Assembly: GCA_963835705.1 (NCBI GenBank)
Contig: CAWIGR010000007.1
Location: 124,001 to 188,000 of the forward strand
Reading direction: 5' to 3'
DNA length: 64,000 nt
DNA from: JACVRW01 sp963835705
Lineage (GTDB): Bacteria; Actinomycetota; Thermoleophilia; Solirubrobacterales; Thermoleophilaceae
How positions within the stretch are numbered: the first letter of the stretch is position 1; the number at the start of each line of letters is the position of its first letter. Shown here piece after piece: positions 40,920 through 49,396 of the stretch. The translations under genes were made by a program, and so were the position numbers. The notes beneath the pieces were generated by a model. It was given only the letters and a program-made list of their open reading frames with translations. It was not told the origin of the DNA and did no database searches.

Positions 40920-42691
40920 CCGATCGCTACGCGCCTCGCGCCGAGGTCCGCATGTCCGGTCTGACACTGTCCGCCGACCTGACGGACGAGCTCGTCAGCG
41001 TGAGCTACGACAGCAACTCGGACATGGCCGACATGTTCACGCTGGTACTCCGCAACCCGGACAACCGGCTTACGGACTCGCCGCTGTTCGACCTCGGCAA
41101 GACCGTCGAGCTGCACATGGGCTACGGCGACGAGCTCGAGCCCATGATGCTGGGCGAGGTCGCGTCGCTCCAGCCGTCCTTCCCCGAGGGCGGGTCGCCG
41201 ACCCTCACGGTGAGCGGCTATGACCGTTCGCAGGCGCTGCGTCACAACCAGCCCGACCGCGCGCCGTTCAAGTACATGGCGGACAGCGCGATCGCGGCGC
41301 TGATCGCCGGCGAGGCCGGTCTGATCCCGGTCGTCGACCCGTCGCCGCTCTTCCACGAGCAGATCCAGCAGACCGACAGCGACATGACGTTCCTGAGGGA
41401 GCGCGCCCGCGAGAACTTCTTCGAGGTGTACGTCCACTGGGACCGGCTCTACTTCCAGTTCCCGCGGCCGCAGACCGAGGCCTATGTGCTCGAGTGGGGG
41501 AAGAGCCTCTCGAGCTTCACTCCACGGCTCGCCAACTCCGGGATGACCGGCATCCAGGTCGTCCGCGGCTACAACGAGGAGCTCGCCCAGGCCGTGGTCG
41601 GGCTCGCTACCAGCGCGGAGCTCGGCCTGGACGACGTCGTCGAGAAGCTGGGAAGCGAGGCGCTCCAGGCGCTGGTCTCGCTCGGGCGGCGCGCGATCCG
41701 CAACAAGCCGGTCAAGTCCCCGCTCGATGCCGCGACGATCGCAAAGGCGACCCTGCAGGAGCTGATGGACGGGATGTACGAGGGAAGCGGGTCGACGGTG
41801 GGCATCCCCGAGCTGAGGGCGAACCGCTGGGTCGCGGTGAACAAGGTGGGCAAGCGCTTCAGCGGCCGGTACAGGCTCAAGCGCGTCACGCACATCCTGG
41901 ACGACCGCGGCTACCGAACGAACTTCGAGGTGACGCAGCGGGCCGGTGCCAACCTCCTGTCGCTGCTCCGCAAGTCGATCTCGGACGCACCTGCTCCCGA
42001 CAAGCAGCAGACGTTCCAAGGTGTGGTCGTCGGCAAGGTGATCGACAACGTCGACCCGCAGGGCTACGGCCGGATCAAGGTCTCCTTTCCCTGGTTCTCG
42101 GACAGCAGCGAGAGCGCCTGGGCGCGGTGCGTCACGCCGATGGCGAGCGGCGGCAGGGGTCTCTACATGCTGCCCGACGTCGACGACGAGGTGGCCGTGA
42201 TGTTCGAACACGGCGCGTTCGACAGGCCCGTGGTGGTCGGCTCCATGTGGAACGGTGTCGCGCGACCGCCGCTCGAGCACAAGGACCGCCTCAACCGGAT
42301 CCGCCTGATCAAGACGCGGGGTCACACGATCACGCTCGACGACACGAAGGAGGCCGAACGCATCGAGGTCAAGGACAAGGCCGGCCAGACGATCGTGCTC
42401 GACTCGAAGAAGGGCGCCGCGAAGATCGAGCTGAAGGATGCGGCGGGGAGCGTCGTGACGATGGACGGCGTCACGGGCGTCGTGACCGTCGACGCCGCGG
42501 CCCAGAAGGACGGCGTCGTCGTCGAGGGGGGCACGAACGGCGCCGCGCGCGGGGGCGATCCCGTCACGGTTTACATCCCGGCGCTGAGCGTGATCACTGC
42601 GGCGTCGCAGGGGGTCCAGAACATGGCGGCGATCAAGTGCACCGGCACCATCGACACCAGCGGCGTCTCGACGAAGGTGAAGATCGGATGA
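40916..42691 (+). CDS. eCIS central spike, VgrG-like (Afp8)
   Basis: 591 residues. The gp27-like part, about 1-340 (SGLTLSADLTDELVSVSYDSN; LGKTVELHMGYGDELEPMML; FLRERARENFFEVYVHWDRL), precedes a gp5 OB-fold at about 367-450 (FQGVVVGKVIDN; GYGRIKVSFPW; YMLPDVDDEVAVMFEHGAFD). From about 465 a beta-prism with short repeats (HTITLDDTKEAERIEVKDK, QTIVLDSKKGAAKIELKD) forms the needle. It forms the trimeric puncturing spike. No separate PAAR tip gene is seen in the cluster. GTG start; ends in ATGA overlap. Confidence 0.95.
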   Translation: MTDRYAPRAEVRMSGLTLSADLTDELVSVSYDSNSDMADMFTLVLRNPDNRLTDSPLFDLGKTVELHMGYGDELEPMMLGEVASLQPSFPEGGSPTLTVSGYDRSQALRHNQPDRAPFKYMADSAIAALIAGEAGLIPVVDPSPLFHEQIQQTDSDMTFLRERARENFFEVYVHWDRLYFQFPRPQTEAYVLEWGKSLSSFTPRLANSGMTGIQVVRGYNEELAQAVVGLATSAELGLDDVVEKLGSEALQALVSLGRRAIRNKPVKSPLDAATIAKATLQELMDGMYEGSGSTVGIPELRANRWVAVNKVGKRFSGRYRLKRVTHILDDRGYRTNFEVTQRAGANLLSLLRKSISDAPAPDKQQTFQGVVVGKVIDNVDPQGYGRIKVSFPWFSDSSESAWARCVTPMASGGRGLYMLPDVDDEVAVMFEHGAFDRPVVVGSMWNGVARPPLEHKDRLNRIRLIKTRGHTITLDDTKEAERIEVKDKAGQTIVLDSKKGAAKIELKDAAGSVVTMDGVTGVVTVDAAAQKDGVVVEGGTNGAARGGDPVTVYIPALSVITAASQGVQNMAAIKCTGTIDTSGVSTKVKIG

Positions 42692-43089
42692 GCCCGCTGC
42701 CCTTCTACGGCCGCGGCATCAGCTTCCCGCTCCGTCCCGGGCCGATGGGAGGCGTCGCGCAGTCGTGGGGACAGGTCAAGGTCGAGGAGTCGCTCCGGAT
42801 CATCCTCGGCACCGCCTACGGCGAGCGCGTGATGCGTCCCGAGTTCGGCTGCAACCTGCGCGCCCTGGCGTTCGCGCCGGCAAATGACGCGACCGCGAAC
42901 CTCGCGCGCTACTACGTGGAGGAGGGCATCGGCAGGTGGGAGCCGCGCGTCGAGCTCGTCGACGTCCGCGTCACCCTTGGCGACGACACCGGCCTGCTCG
43001 TCATCGAGGTCAACTTCCGGCTGCGCGCGACGCAGGAGCCTGGCACGCTGGTCTATCCCCTCTATCTGACCGGGAGGCCCCCGGCATGA
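42688..43089 (+). CDS. eCIS baseplate wedge gp25-like (Afp9)
   Basis: 133 residues, the size and pattern of the GPW/gp25 family: GISFPLRPGPMGGVAQSWG, VEESLRIILGTAYGERVMRP, EFGCNLRALAF and RWEPRVELVDVRVTLGDD. The conserved EIR-like core of gp25 that seeds sheath polymerisation is RPEFG here. The start overlaps the spike stop (ATGA) and its own stop overlaps the J gene (ATGA), so translation is coupled. Confidence 0.95.
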   Translation: MSPLPFYGRGISFPLRPGPMGGVAQSWGQVKVEESLRIILGTAYGERVMRPEFGCNLRALAFAPANDATANLARYYVEEGIGRWEPRVELVDVRVTLGDDTGLLVIEVNFRLRATQEPGTLVYPLYLTGRPPA

Positions 43090-45197
43090 ACGGCTCCAAC
43101 CGCGGCCGGCTGCTCGCCCCCGACCTCGACGACCGGACCTGGCAGGACCTCGTCGACCAGGCGCGAGACCTGATCCCCGTATACGCCCCGGACTACACGG
43201 ATCACAACCCGAGCGACCCGCTGATCACGCTGGTCGAGCTGTTCGCGTGGATGGTCGAGGGCATGACCTACCGCCTGAACCAGGTGCCCGAGAAGCACTA
43301 CATCGAGTTCCTCAACCTGCTCGGGATCACGCGGGACCCGCCGACCCCGGCGCAAGCGTTCCTCACCTTCACCGCTACGCCCACCAGCCCCGCCGCCGGC
43401 GTGCTCGTGCCACGACGCAGCCGAGCACAGACCAGAGCCACTGAGACCGAGCCCCCGGTCGTCTTCGAGACGGACGAGGACGTGACGGTGCTCCCGGTGA
43501 ACCTAGGCGTGGCGCTCCTGATCGGGAAGGCCATTCTCACGAAGTACTCAAACGTGTCGCGATCCTTCACGGTCCCGCCGGCGCAGGGCGACCTGATCAC
43601 CGTCGCGCAGAACCAGTCGGCGCAGCTGTGCCTCGGGTTCGATGCGGCCACCACCCAGCAGATCGAGCTCGACGTCCGTCTCTTCCGTCCGGTCATCCCC
43701 GACCCGGTCACAGGCACGACCCCGGCCGACGTGGACTGGCTCTACTCGACCGGGACCACCGAGCCGACGTCGTGGACGCCCATCCCGACCGTGCTCGACG
43801 AGACGAACGGCCTCCAGCGGAACGGCAAGGTCCGCCTCACCCTGCCGTCGACCTGGGCGAGCCAGGTGCCGGGCAGCTGGACGAGCGTCGCGCCGACGTC
43901 GGCCGGCGACGTCGTGTCGGATCCCTACTTCTGGATCGGCCTCCGCATCGGGAACCTGGGCGCGGCGCCGCTGACCGTCGGGATCAACTGGGTCCTCTTC
44001 AACGCGGTCTCGTCCCACAACGCGCTCACCGTCACGAACGAGCGGCTCGGCGAGAGCGACGGCACGCCCTTCCAGGTCTTAGAGCTCCGGAACCGCCCGC
44101 TCTACCGGAAGCTGGACACGGAGACCCCGTACGAGGACCTCCAGGTTCAGGTCGCGGGCCAGGCGTGGACGCTCGCCGAGGACCTCCCGGAGGGGCCGGG
44201 GCAGGTCTACACGATCGATCCCGTGGCTGGCGAGATCCGGTTCGGCAACCACGACCAGGCCACGCAACCGACCGGCCACGGCTCGATACCGCCGAAGCGC
44301 CCGCCATCCCCGCCCCCCGGCTCGGTCTGGGACATCGTCGCGCAGCGCTACCGGTACGTGGCCGGGGGGGCCAACGGCAACGTCGCAGGCGGGACGCTCA
44401 CGGAGCTGGCCACGCCGGTCACCGGGATCATCGCGGTCACAAACGTTGTCGCCGCCTTCGGCGGCTCGGACGAGGAACCGATCGAGGAGACGAAGCGCCG
44501 GGCGCCCGAGTTGCTGCGGAACCGCTACCGGGCTGTGACGATCGAGGACTACGCCTACCTCGCGCGCGAGGTCACGACTGACGTTGCGAAGGTCCAGGCG
44601 CTGGCGCCGCGATCGGGCTCGACCGGCGCGCCCTGGACGTTCGGCGGCATCGACCGCTCACCCGGAAACGTCACGCTGATCGTTGTCCCTTACCCGCGCC
44701 CGAACGAGGCGCGACCCGAGCCGACTCCTAAGCTGGTCCGCGAGGTCCAGGCCGATCTGGATCGGCGACGGGACCTGACCGCCCGCCTGCGCGTGACCGG
44801 GCCCCGCTATCTGCCGGTGCGGGTGACCGCCGACATGTACGTGTGGCAGAGCGCGATCGCCGGCGGGCTGCTCGATCCGACGCTGAACGGCGCGGACGCA
44901 TACGCCGCGCTCGTCCAGCGCATCCAGCGTTTCCTTCATCCCGTGACCGGCGGGGCGGACGGGACCGGGTTCGAGGTCGGCCAGAGCCTGTTCATCGCGG
45001 AGCTGTTCAACGCCATCAAGCCGGACGGCGACATCGGCTACCTGGCCTTGATCGCCGTGGAGGCCCAGACCCCGGCCTACTCGCCCACCGCGCGCCCGTT
45101 CCCGCTATCGCCGCTGGGCGCGTGGGTCCGGGCGGCGGACTACGAGCTCATCTGCTACGGCAGCCACAACGTCCCGACCCATCCGCCCCAGTCATGA
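43086..45197 (+). CDS. eCIS baseplate J-like protein (Afp11)
   Basis: 703 residues from ATG 43086. The N-terminus (APDLDDRTWQDLVDQARDLI, DYTDHNPSDPLITLVELFAW, TYRLNQVPEKHYIEFLNLLG) is the hallmark of Afp11/gpJ-gp6 proteins. The middle carries a beta-rich insert (about 125-380). The second baseplate-J core contains EPIEETKRRAPELLRNRYRA, TIEDYAYLAREVTTDVAKVQ and NVTLIVVPYPRPNEARPEP. It builds the baseplate wedges. It overlaps the next ATG by 4 nt. Confidence 0.95.
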   Translation: MNGSNRGRLLAPDLDDRTWQDLVDQARDLIPVYAPDYTDHNPSDPLITLVELFAWMVEGMTYRLNQVPEKHYIEFLNLLGITRDPPTPAQAFLTFTATPTSPAAGVLVPRRSRAQTRATETEPPVVFETDEDVTVLPVNLGVALLIGKAILTKYSNVSRSFTVPPAQGDLITVAQNQSAQLCLGFDAATTQQIELDVRLFRPVIPDPVTGTTPADVDWLYSTGTTEPTSWTPIPTVLDETNGLQRNGKVRLTLPSTWASQVPGSWTSVAPTSAGDVVSDPYFWIGLRIGNLGAAPLTVGINWVLFNAVSSHNALTVTNERLGESDGTPFQVLELRNRPLYRKLDTETPYEDLQVQVAGQAWTLAEDLPEGPGQVYTIDPVAGEIRFGNHDQATQPTGHGSIPPKRPPSPPPGSVWDIVAQRYRYVAGGANGNVAGGTLTELATPVTGIIAVTNVVAAFGGSDEEPIEETKRRAPELLRNRYRAVTIEDYAYLAREVTTDVAKVQALAPRSGSTGAPWTFGGIDRSPGNVTLIVVPYPRPNEARPEPTPKLVREVQADLDRRRDLTARLRVTGPRYLPVRVTADMYVWQSAIAGGLLDPTLNGADAYAALVQRIQRFLHPVTGGADGTGFEVGQSLFIAELFNAIKPDGDIGYLALIAVEAQTPAYSPTARPFPLSPLGAWVRAADYELICYGSHNVPTHPPQS

Positions 45198-46834
45198 GCC
45201 CCGCCGTGAACCGCAAGAGCGAGTACCTGCGGCACCTGCCGGCGATCCTCTGGGAGGACGAGCCGCCCCTGCCGGAGTTCTCGCTGGGATCTTCGCTGCG
45301 GGTGTTCGAGAAGATCCTCGACGGACTCGAGGACGATATCCCGCTGGAGCACGCCGGGCATCCGCACGCCCCGATCCGACCGACTATCGACACCCTCCAG
45401 CGCCTCTTCGATCCCTGGACCACCCCCTCCGACTTCCTCCCGTGGCTCGCGTCCTGGGTCTCGCTCGAGTTCTCGGGACTGTGGGACGAGTACCAGCGCC
45501 GGAAGGTCACCTCGACGATCGTGGGCGTATACGCGCGACGCGGGCTGCACGATGCGATCAACGACTACCTCGACCTCTACACGGTCGCGGCGACCCGCCC
45601 GCGGATCGCGGTGGACGACAGCAGCAAGCTGCTCTGGATCGAGCCGCTGCCCGGTCGCCCCGCGCGTGTGCACACGCTCGTATCCCAGGAGCCGCTGATA
45701 GCGCCCCTGTGCATCGCGCTCGCGCCGGACGGATCCTTGATCGTCGGGGACGACGGCACGCCGGACAACTGGCCGTCACCAGTGGCCGCCGGCGTCTGGC
45801 GCCTGGACCGCACCGGGGGGACCGCCTTCGCCGGAACCCCGCCTGCGCCCAGCCCCTTGCCTCACCCGACCGGGACGACCCTCAGCTCGCCCGCCGCGGT
45901 CGCGTGCGAGGGCACGCCGCAGTCGTGGCGCGCGTACGTGCTCGACAAGCCGCGGGCGTTCGCGCCGGCGACCGCCCCGGCGCTGTGGCGCTACCCGTCG
46001 AGCAACCTCGGAGCGGCCCCGACTGTCCTCCTCACGAGGGGACAGCTGGGCATCACCTGGCCGATCGCCTTGGCATTCGACCTGAACGGCCGCCTGCTCG
46101 TGCTGGACCGCGGGGCCCCGCTTGGGACGCTGCCGGCCCAGCCGAGGATCGTCGACGTGAACGTGCAGGCGACGCCGGCCGCGGTCGTCGCGACGACGAA
46201 TCTCCCGAGCGTAATCGAGCCCGTGAGCCTGACGGTGCGGGCGAACGGCGACCTGATCGTGGGCGACGCGCGCGAGCAGGTCTGGACCGGCACCGGGCCG
46301 ATCCCGGCCGGGAACCTCGTGCGCGTGGACAGAAGCAACCCTGCTGCGTGGACCAGCTCGCTGCTCCTGCCCACGCAGAACCCGCTCGCGGCGCCCTCGG
46401 CCGTCGTGGAGAGCTCGGCGACGGAGCTGCTCGTGCTGGACCTCGGCCTGAAGCCGTACCGCCCGAGTCCGGGCCCAGCCTTCGAGAAGGACATCGCCGA
46501 GCCGGCGGCGCTCTGGCGCATCGGCCTCGGCGGCGCGGCAGCCACCGTGCAGCTCGCCTCCGAGCGCAAGAAGCTGGTCTACCCGCTCGGCATGGTCCGC
46601 GACGAAGCAACGCTGTACGTCGCCGACCGCGGCGAGTGGTCCGACCTGAGCTTCGGCGGGCCGATCGACCGCGCCTGGCGGGCCGAGCCTTCCCAGTTCG
46701 GAGTCGTCGTCCACTGGTCGCGGCAGCGCCCAGCATCGCTCCAGCAACGCCGCCAAATCGTCCACAACATCGTCGAGATCGTCGAGGTGGAGAAGCCCGC
46801 CCACACCATCTGGACCGTCATGTCAGCCGTCTAG
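45194..46834 (+). CDS. eCIS gpI-like baseplate protein (Afp12) fused to a beta-propeller
   Basis: 546 residues. Residues 1-130 are a phage tail protein I/Afp12-type domain: YLRHLPAILWEDEPPLPEFS, TLQRLFDPWTTPSDFLPWLA, VTSTIVGVYARRGLHDAIND. From about 150 to 510 come repeated blades: LCIALAPDGSLIVGDDG, PIALAFDLNGRLLVLDRGAP, VSLTVRANGDLIVGDAREQV, YPLGMVRDEATLYVADRGEW. These resemble NHL/SMP-30 six-bladed propellers. A short helix (QQRRQIVHNIVEIVEVEK) ends it. Afp12 itself lacks the propeller, so this could be a surface or carbohydrate-facing addition. Confidence 0.9.
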   Translation: MSPAVNRKSEYLRHLPAILWEDEPPLPEFSLGSSLRVFEKILDGLEDDIPLEHAGHPHAPIRPTIDTLQRLFDPWTTPSDFLPWLASWVSLEFSGLWDEYQRRKVTSTIVGVYARRGLHDAINDYLDLYTVAATRPRIAVDDSSKLLWIEPLPGRPARVHTLVSQEPLIAPLCIALAPDGSLIVGDDGTPDNWPSPVAAGVWRLDRTGGTAFAGTPPAPSPLPHPTGTTLSSPAAVACEGTPQSWRAYVLDKPRAFAPATAPALWRYPSSNLGAAPTVLLTRGQLGITWPIALAFDLNGRLLVLDRGAPLGTLPAQPRIVDVNVQATPAAVVATTNLPSVIEPVSLTVRANGDLIVGDAREQVWTGTGPIPAGNLVRVDRSNPAAWTSSLLLPTQNPLAAPSAVVESSATELLVLDLGLKPYRPSPGPAFEKDIAEPAALWRIGLGGAAATVQLASERKKLVYPLGMVRDEATLYVADRGEWSDLSFGGPIDRAWRAEPSQFGVVVHWSRQRPASLQQRRQIVHNIVEIVEVEKPAHTIWTVMSAV

Positions 46835-46848
46835 CCCGAGGGAGCGCT

Positions 46849-48375
46849 ATGCCTGCCGAAAAGCTGAGGTACACGACCTACCGGAACCCCTTCACGCCGG
46901 GGCCCTCCGGGCAGCCGCCGCTCGTCCGAGCCGGGAACGTCACCTATGGCGAGGCGGTCGTCGACCAAGAGCAGTACTACCAGCCGCTCGACCGCGTCCA
47001 CGGCTCGCTCCATCAGTGGGGCGTGGGAGCCGGCTTCCGCGTCACCGCGCAGATCGGATCGTCAGAGGTGCGGGTCGGGTCCGGCATCGGCGTTGACATC
47101 GACGGCCGCCACGTATCGCTCGCGGAGAACGGTAACGCCGAGATCGATCCAAACGCAGCGCCAGGAGGGCCCAGCCAGATTGCGGGAGTCGGGCCCCAGG
47201 GCGTGCTGCTCAGCACGAAGGGGATGACCGGCAAGCATTTCGTGACGGTCCAGTTCTACGAGCTGTTCAATGATCAGCTGCACTCGAGCTCGACGGCCTT
47301 TCTGATGGACCATGTGCCGTGGCTGCGGATCGTCGACGCAGGCGCCTTCGTGCAGGACGGCCGCGAGCTCGTGCTCGCCTGCGTCCAGCTCGGCGAGGGC
47401 GTCGCGGGCATCATCACCGCCCTGACGGCCGAGGGTCGGCGTGCCGTTGGGATCCCCGTCCAGCGGGTCGCCCTCCGCAAGCCGCGAGCCACGTCGGGAA
47501 CGCCGGCGGTCGTCGAGGAGAGGGCGTACGGCGACATCCACCCGCTGCGCGGACTCGAGGGGATCGAGGTCACGGTCCCGAATCCGAGCGACGAGATCCA
47601 CTTCAAGAGCGAGGAGAGGGGGCTGTTCCGGAAGCTGTCCGCCCAGGCGGAGCAGATCGTCGCGGTCCGAGGCGACGGCACCGAGACGGTCATCATCGAC
47701 TCCGACGACGCGAGCGTCATCGCCGGCAACACCAACGAAGCGGGCTCCGTGCAGGCCCGTGACGCCGGCAACCGGCTCGCTGTGGAGCTCGACGGCGCCG
47801 GGGCGGAGGTCCTGGCCGGCACGTCCGGGAATACGGGCAACGTCCGCGTCAGGGACGGCGGCGGCCAGGACGCGGTCCACCTCGACGGAGCCCAGGGCGA
47901 CATCACCTACCGGGGCCGCCTCATGGACCCGGCCGGCTCGCACAACGGAGTGACCCACGGCGAGCTTGCCCAGCTCACGAGCGGCGGCTTCACCGGCCTG
48001 CACCGGCATGTCAACGGGGCGGCGCGGCCCTTGCGTCTCGCATTCCCGCGAGTGCTGAGCAGCGGGAGTGCCACCTTCAATCTCGTCACTGTGACGTTCT
48101 CATCGCGATTCGTGTTCGCCTACATCGCCCTGGTCAGCTTCGATCCCACGAACTTTGTCCTCGGAGGCGGCGAGCTCGTGTTCGCGGACATCGTTACGAC
48201 GAGCGCCGGGGCCCCTCCCGTCATCGCGACCGGAGGGCAGTTCGGGCCGCCGGGGAGCTTCTTCAACCAGCGCCGCCCAACCGTGACTGGCGTGCTCAGC
48301 TCTGTCACCTTCCGCGTGGTGTCGGCCGCTGCGACGGAGGCAACCGCGGTCGGAGTTGTAATCGAGGACCTGTGA
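46849..48375 (+). CDS. eCIS tail-fibre-like protein
   Basis: 508 residues. The N-terminus (YRNPFTPGPSGQPP, VVDQEQYYQPLDRVHGSLHQ, WGVGAGFRV, GVDIDGRHVSL) is a baseplate-attachment domain. A beta-repeat region at about 275-355 (VIIDSDDASVIAGN, RLAVELDGAGAEVLAGTS, DAVHLDGAQGDITYRG) suggests a trimeric beta-helical shaft. After a His-containing turn (HNGVTHGELAQ, GLHRHVNG) the last 130 residues form a beta-sandwich head. Placement after the J and I genes matches Afp13 fibres, so host recognition is likely. The target is unknown. Confidence 0.8.
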   Translation: MPAEKLRYTTYRNPFTPGPSGQPPLVRAGNVTYGEAVVDQEQYYQPLDRVHGSLHQWGVGAGFRVTAQIGSSEVRVGSGIGVDIDGRHVSLAENGNAEIDPNAAPGGPSQIAGVGPQGVLLSTKGMTGKHFVTVQFYELFNDQLHSSSTAFLMDHVPWLRIVDAGAFVQDGRELVLACVQLGEGVAGIITALTAEGRRAVGIPVQRVALRKPRATSGTPAVVEERAYGDIHPLRGLEGIEVTVPNPSDEIHFKSEERGLFRKLSAQAEQIVAVRGDGTETVIIDSDDASVIAGNTNEAGSVQARDAGNRLAVELDGAGAEVLAGTSGNTGNVRVRDGGGQDAVHLDGAQGDITYRGRLMDPAGSHNGVTHGELAQLTSGGFTGLHRHVNGAARPLRLAFPRVLSSGSATFNLVTVTFSSRFVFAYIALVSFDPTNFVLGGGELVFADIVTTSAGAPPVIATGGQFGPPGSFFNQRRPTVTGVLSSVTFRVVSAAATEATAVGVVIEDL

Positions 48376-48383
48376 GGAGCGAA

Positions 48384-48938
48384 ATGGAAGATCAGCCGAG
48401 ACAGCGCACGTTCATCCTCTACGACCCCGAGACCGGCGCCGTCGCGGGCTCGCACACCGTCGACGCGGACTTCGAGGCGGAGAACGGCGAGGACCCGCTG
48501 GCACTCGTGCGAGAGGGCGTCCGCGAGCTCGCCGGAGACGAGGCGCTCGAGCGACTCGAGGCCGCTGAGGTCGATACACCGGAGGAAGCGTCCGGAGGCG
48601 TCGTCTATGACCGGTCCAGCGGCGCTCTCGTGCCGGCTCCGGAGCTGCGCCTCGAGCCGGCGATAACCGAGCTCGAGGGCGATGGTGAGGACTCAACCGA
48701 GATCGCCATCACCGCGGTCACACCGGACGGGAAGACCGACACGAGCTACAGCGGCGAGCTGCGGGTGTCGGCGACTCACGGACGCCTCTCCGAGCGTGGC
48801 GGGCGCGTGAACGCCGAGAAGGGCGAGGCCAGGATCACGCTCACCTCGGTGGTGGCCACCCACGAGTGGGTGGTGGTTATCGCCGTCGACCCCGTGGGGG
48901 CCGCCCGGCCGGGGCGCACGAAGCTCGAATTCGTCTGA
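48384..48938 (+). CDS. Acidic protein with Ig-like domain, eCIS cluster
   Basis: 184 residues; ATG 48384 is preceded by GAGGAG. Residues 1-85 are acidic and helical (LALVREGVRELAGDEALERL). Residues 90-184 resemble a bacterial Ig-like (Big-1/invasin-type) strand pattern: ITAVTPDGKTDTSYSGELRV, GRLSERGGRVNAEKGEARIT, HEWVVVIAVDPVG. It is cotranscribed between fibre and final gene, so a fibre accessory or surface role is plausible. No known Afp homologue. Confidence 0.65.
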   Translation: MEDQPRQRTFILYDPETGAVAGSHTVDADFEAENGEDPLALVREGVRELAGDEALERLEAAEVDTPEEASGGVVYDRSSGALVPAPELRLEPAITELEGDGEDSTEIAITAVTPDGKTDTSYSGELRVSATHGRLSERGGRVNAEKGEARITLTSVVATHEWVVVIAVDPVGAARPGRTKLEFV

Positions 48939-48949
48939 GAGGAGGAGCG

Positions 48950-49393
48950 ATGCATCAAAAGGACGCCGCGCGGAGGGCCTGGCAGGAAGCCGGCCTCTAT
49001 CGCTCGTCTAACCCGCAGGTGAGGGACTTCCTCAGGCGGTTCGAGAACAGCTCGGCGGCCTGCTGGGAGGAGCTCGCTGACGTCGTCAGGCTCGAGTACC
49101 CGGACCTGAAGGAGACCCTGGTCCGCCCGCTGTGGGACAGCGGCGACAAGGTGCTGCGGGTGAACCTGCTGAGGCTCGCCGACCTCCGCCAGGACGACGA
49201 GGCAGAGCTCTATGGCGAGGCCACCGGCACACTCAGGGGCGACAAGGACGCTCCGGAGCTCGAGACCGTGATTCGGGGCGGCGAGAAGCAGTTCCTGGAT
49301 CAGGTTGGCCGCAAGCGCACGCTGCCGGAGGGGGTGCGGCGGCTTCTGGAGTTCCAGCGCGAGAGCCAGGCCGCGGCGGCCGACCCGCCATAA
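48950..49393 (+). CDS. Small helical protein, last gene of eCIS cluster
   Basis: 147 residues with a strong ribosome site (GAGAGGAGGAGC) before ATG 48950. All-helical and charged (VRDFLRRFENSSAACWEELA, ETLVRPLWDSGDKVLRVNLL, RLADLRQDDEAELYGEATGT). I recognise no family. Cotranscription indicates a part in the injection system, for example a chaperone or regulator. It converges with the regulator gene at a 3-bp gap. Confidence 0.7.
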   Translation: MHQKDAARRAWQEAGLYRSSNPQVRDFLRRFENSSAACWEELADVVRLEYPDLKETLVRPLWDSGDKVLRVNLLRLADLRQDDEAELYGEATGTLRGDKDAPELETVIRGGEKQFLDQVGRKRTLPEGVRRLLEFQRESQAAAADPP

Positions 49394-49396
49394 GCG

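Noticed and set aside
40700..42325. 541-codon reverse-strand frame opposite the spike gene
   Set aside because: Antisense shadow; the VgrG-like protein on the forward strand has unmistakable motifs.
31320..49393. Ordinary prophage instead of eCIS
   Set aside because: No capsid, portal, terminase, lysis or integrase genes in the cluster; DUF4157, DUF4255, DUF6760 and the AAA+ ATPase are eCIS-specific.
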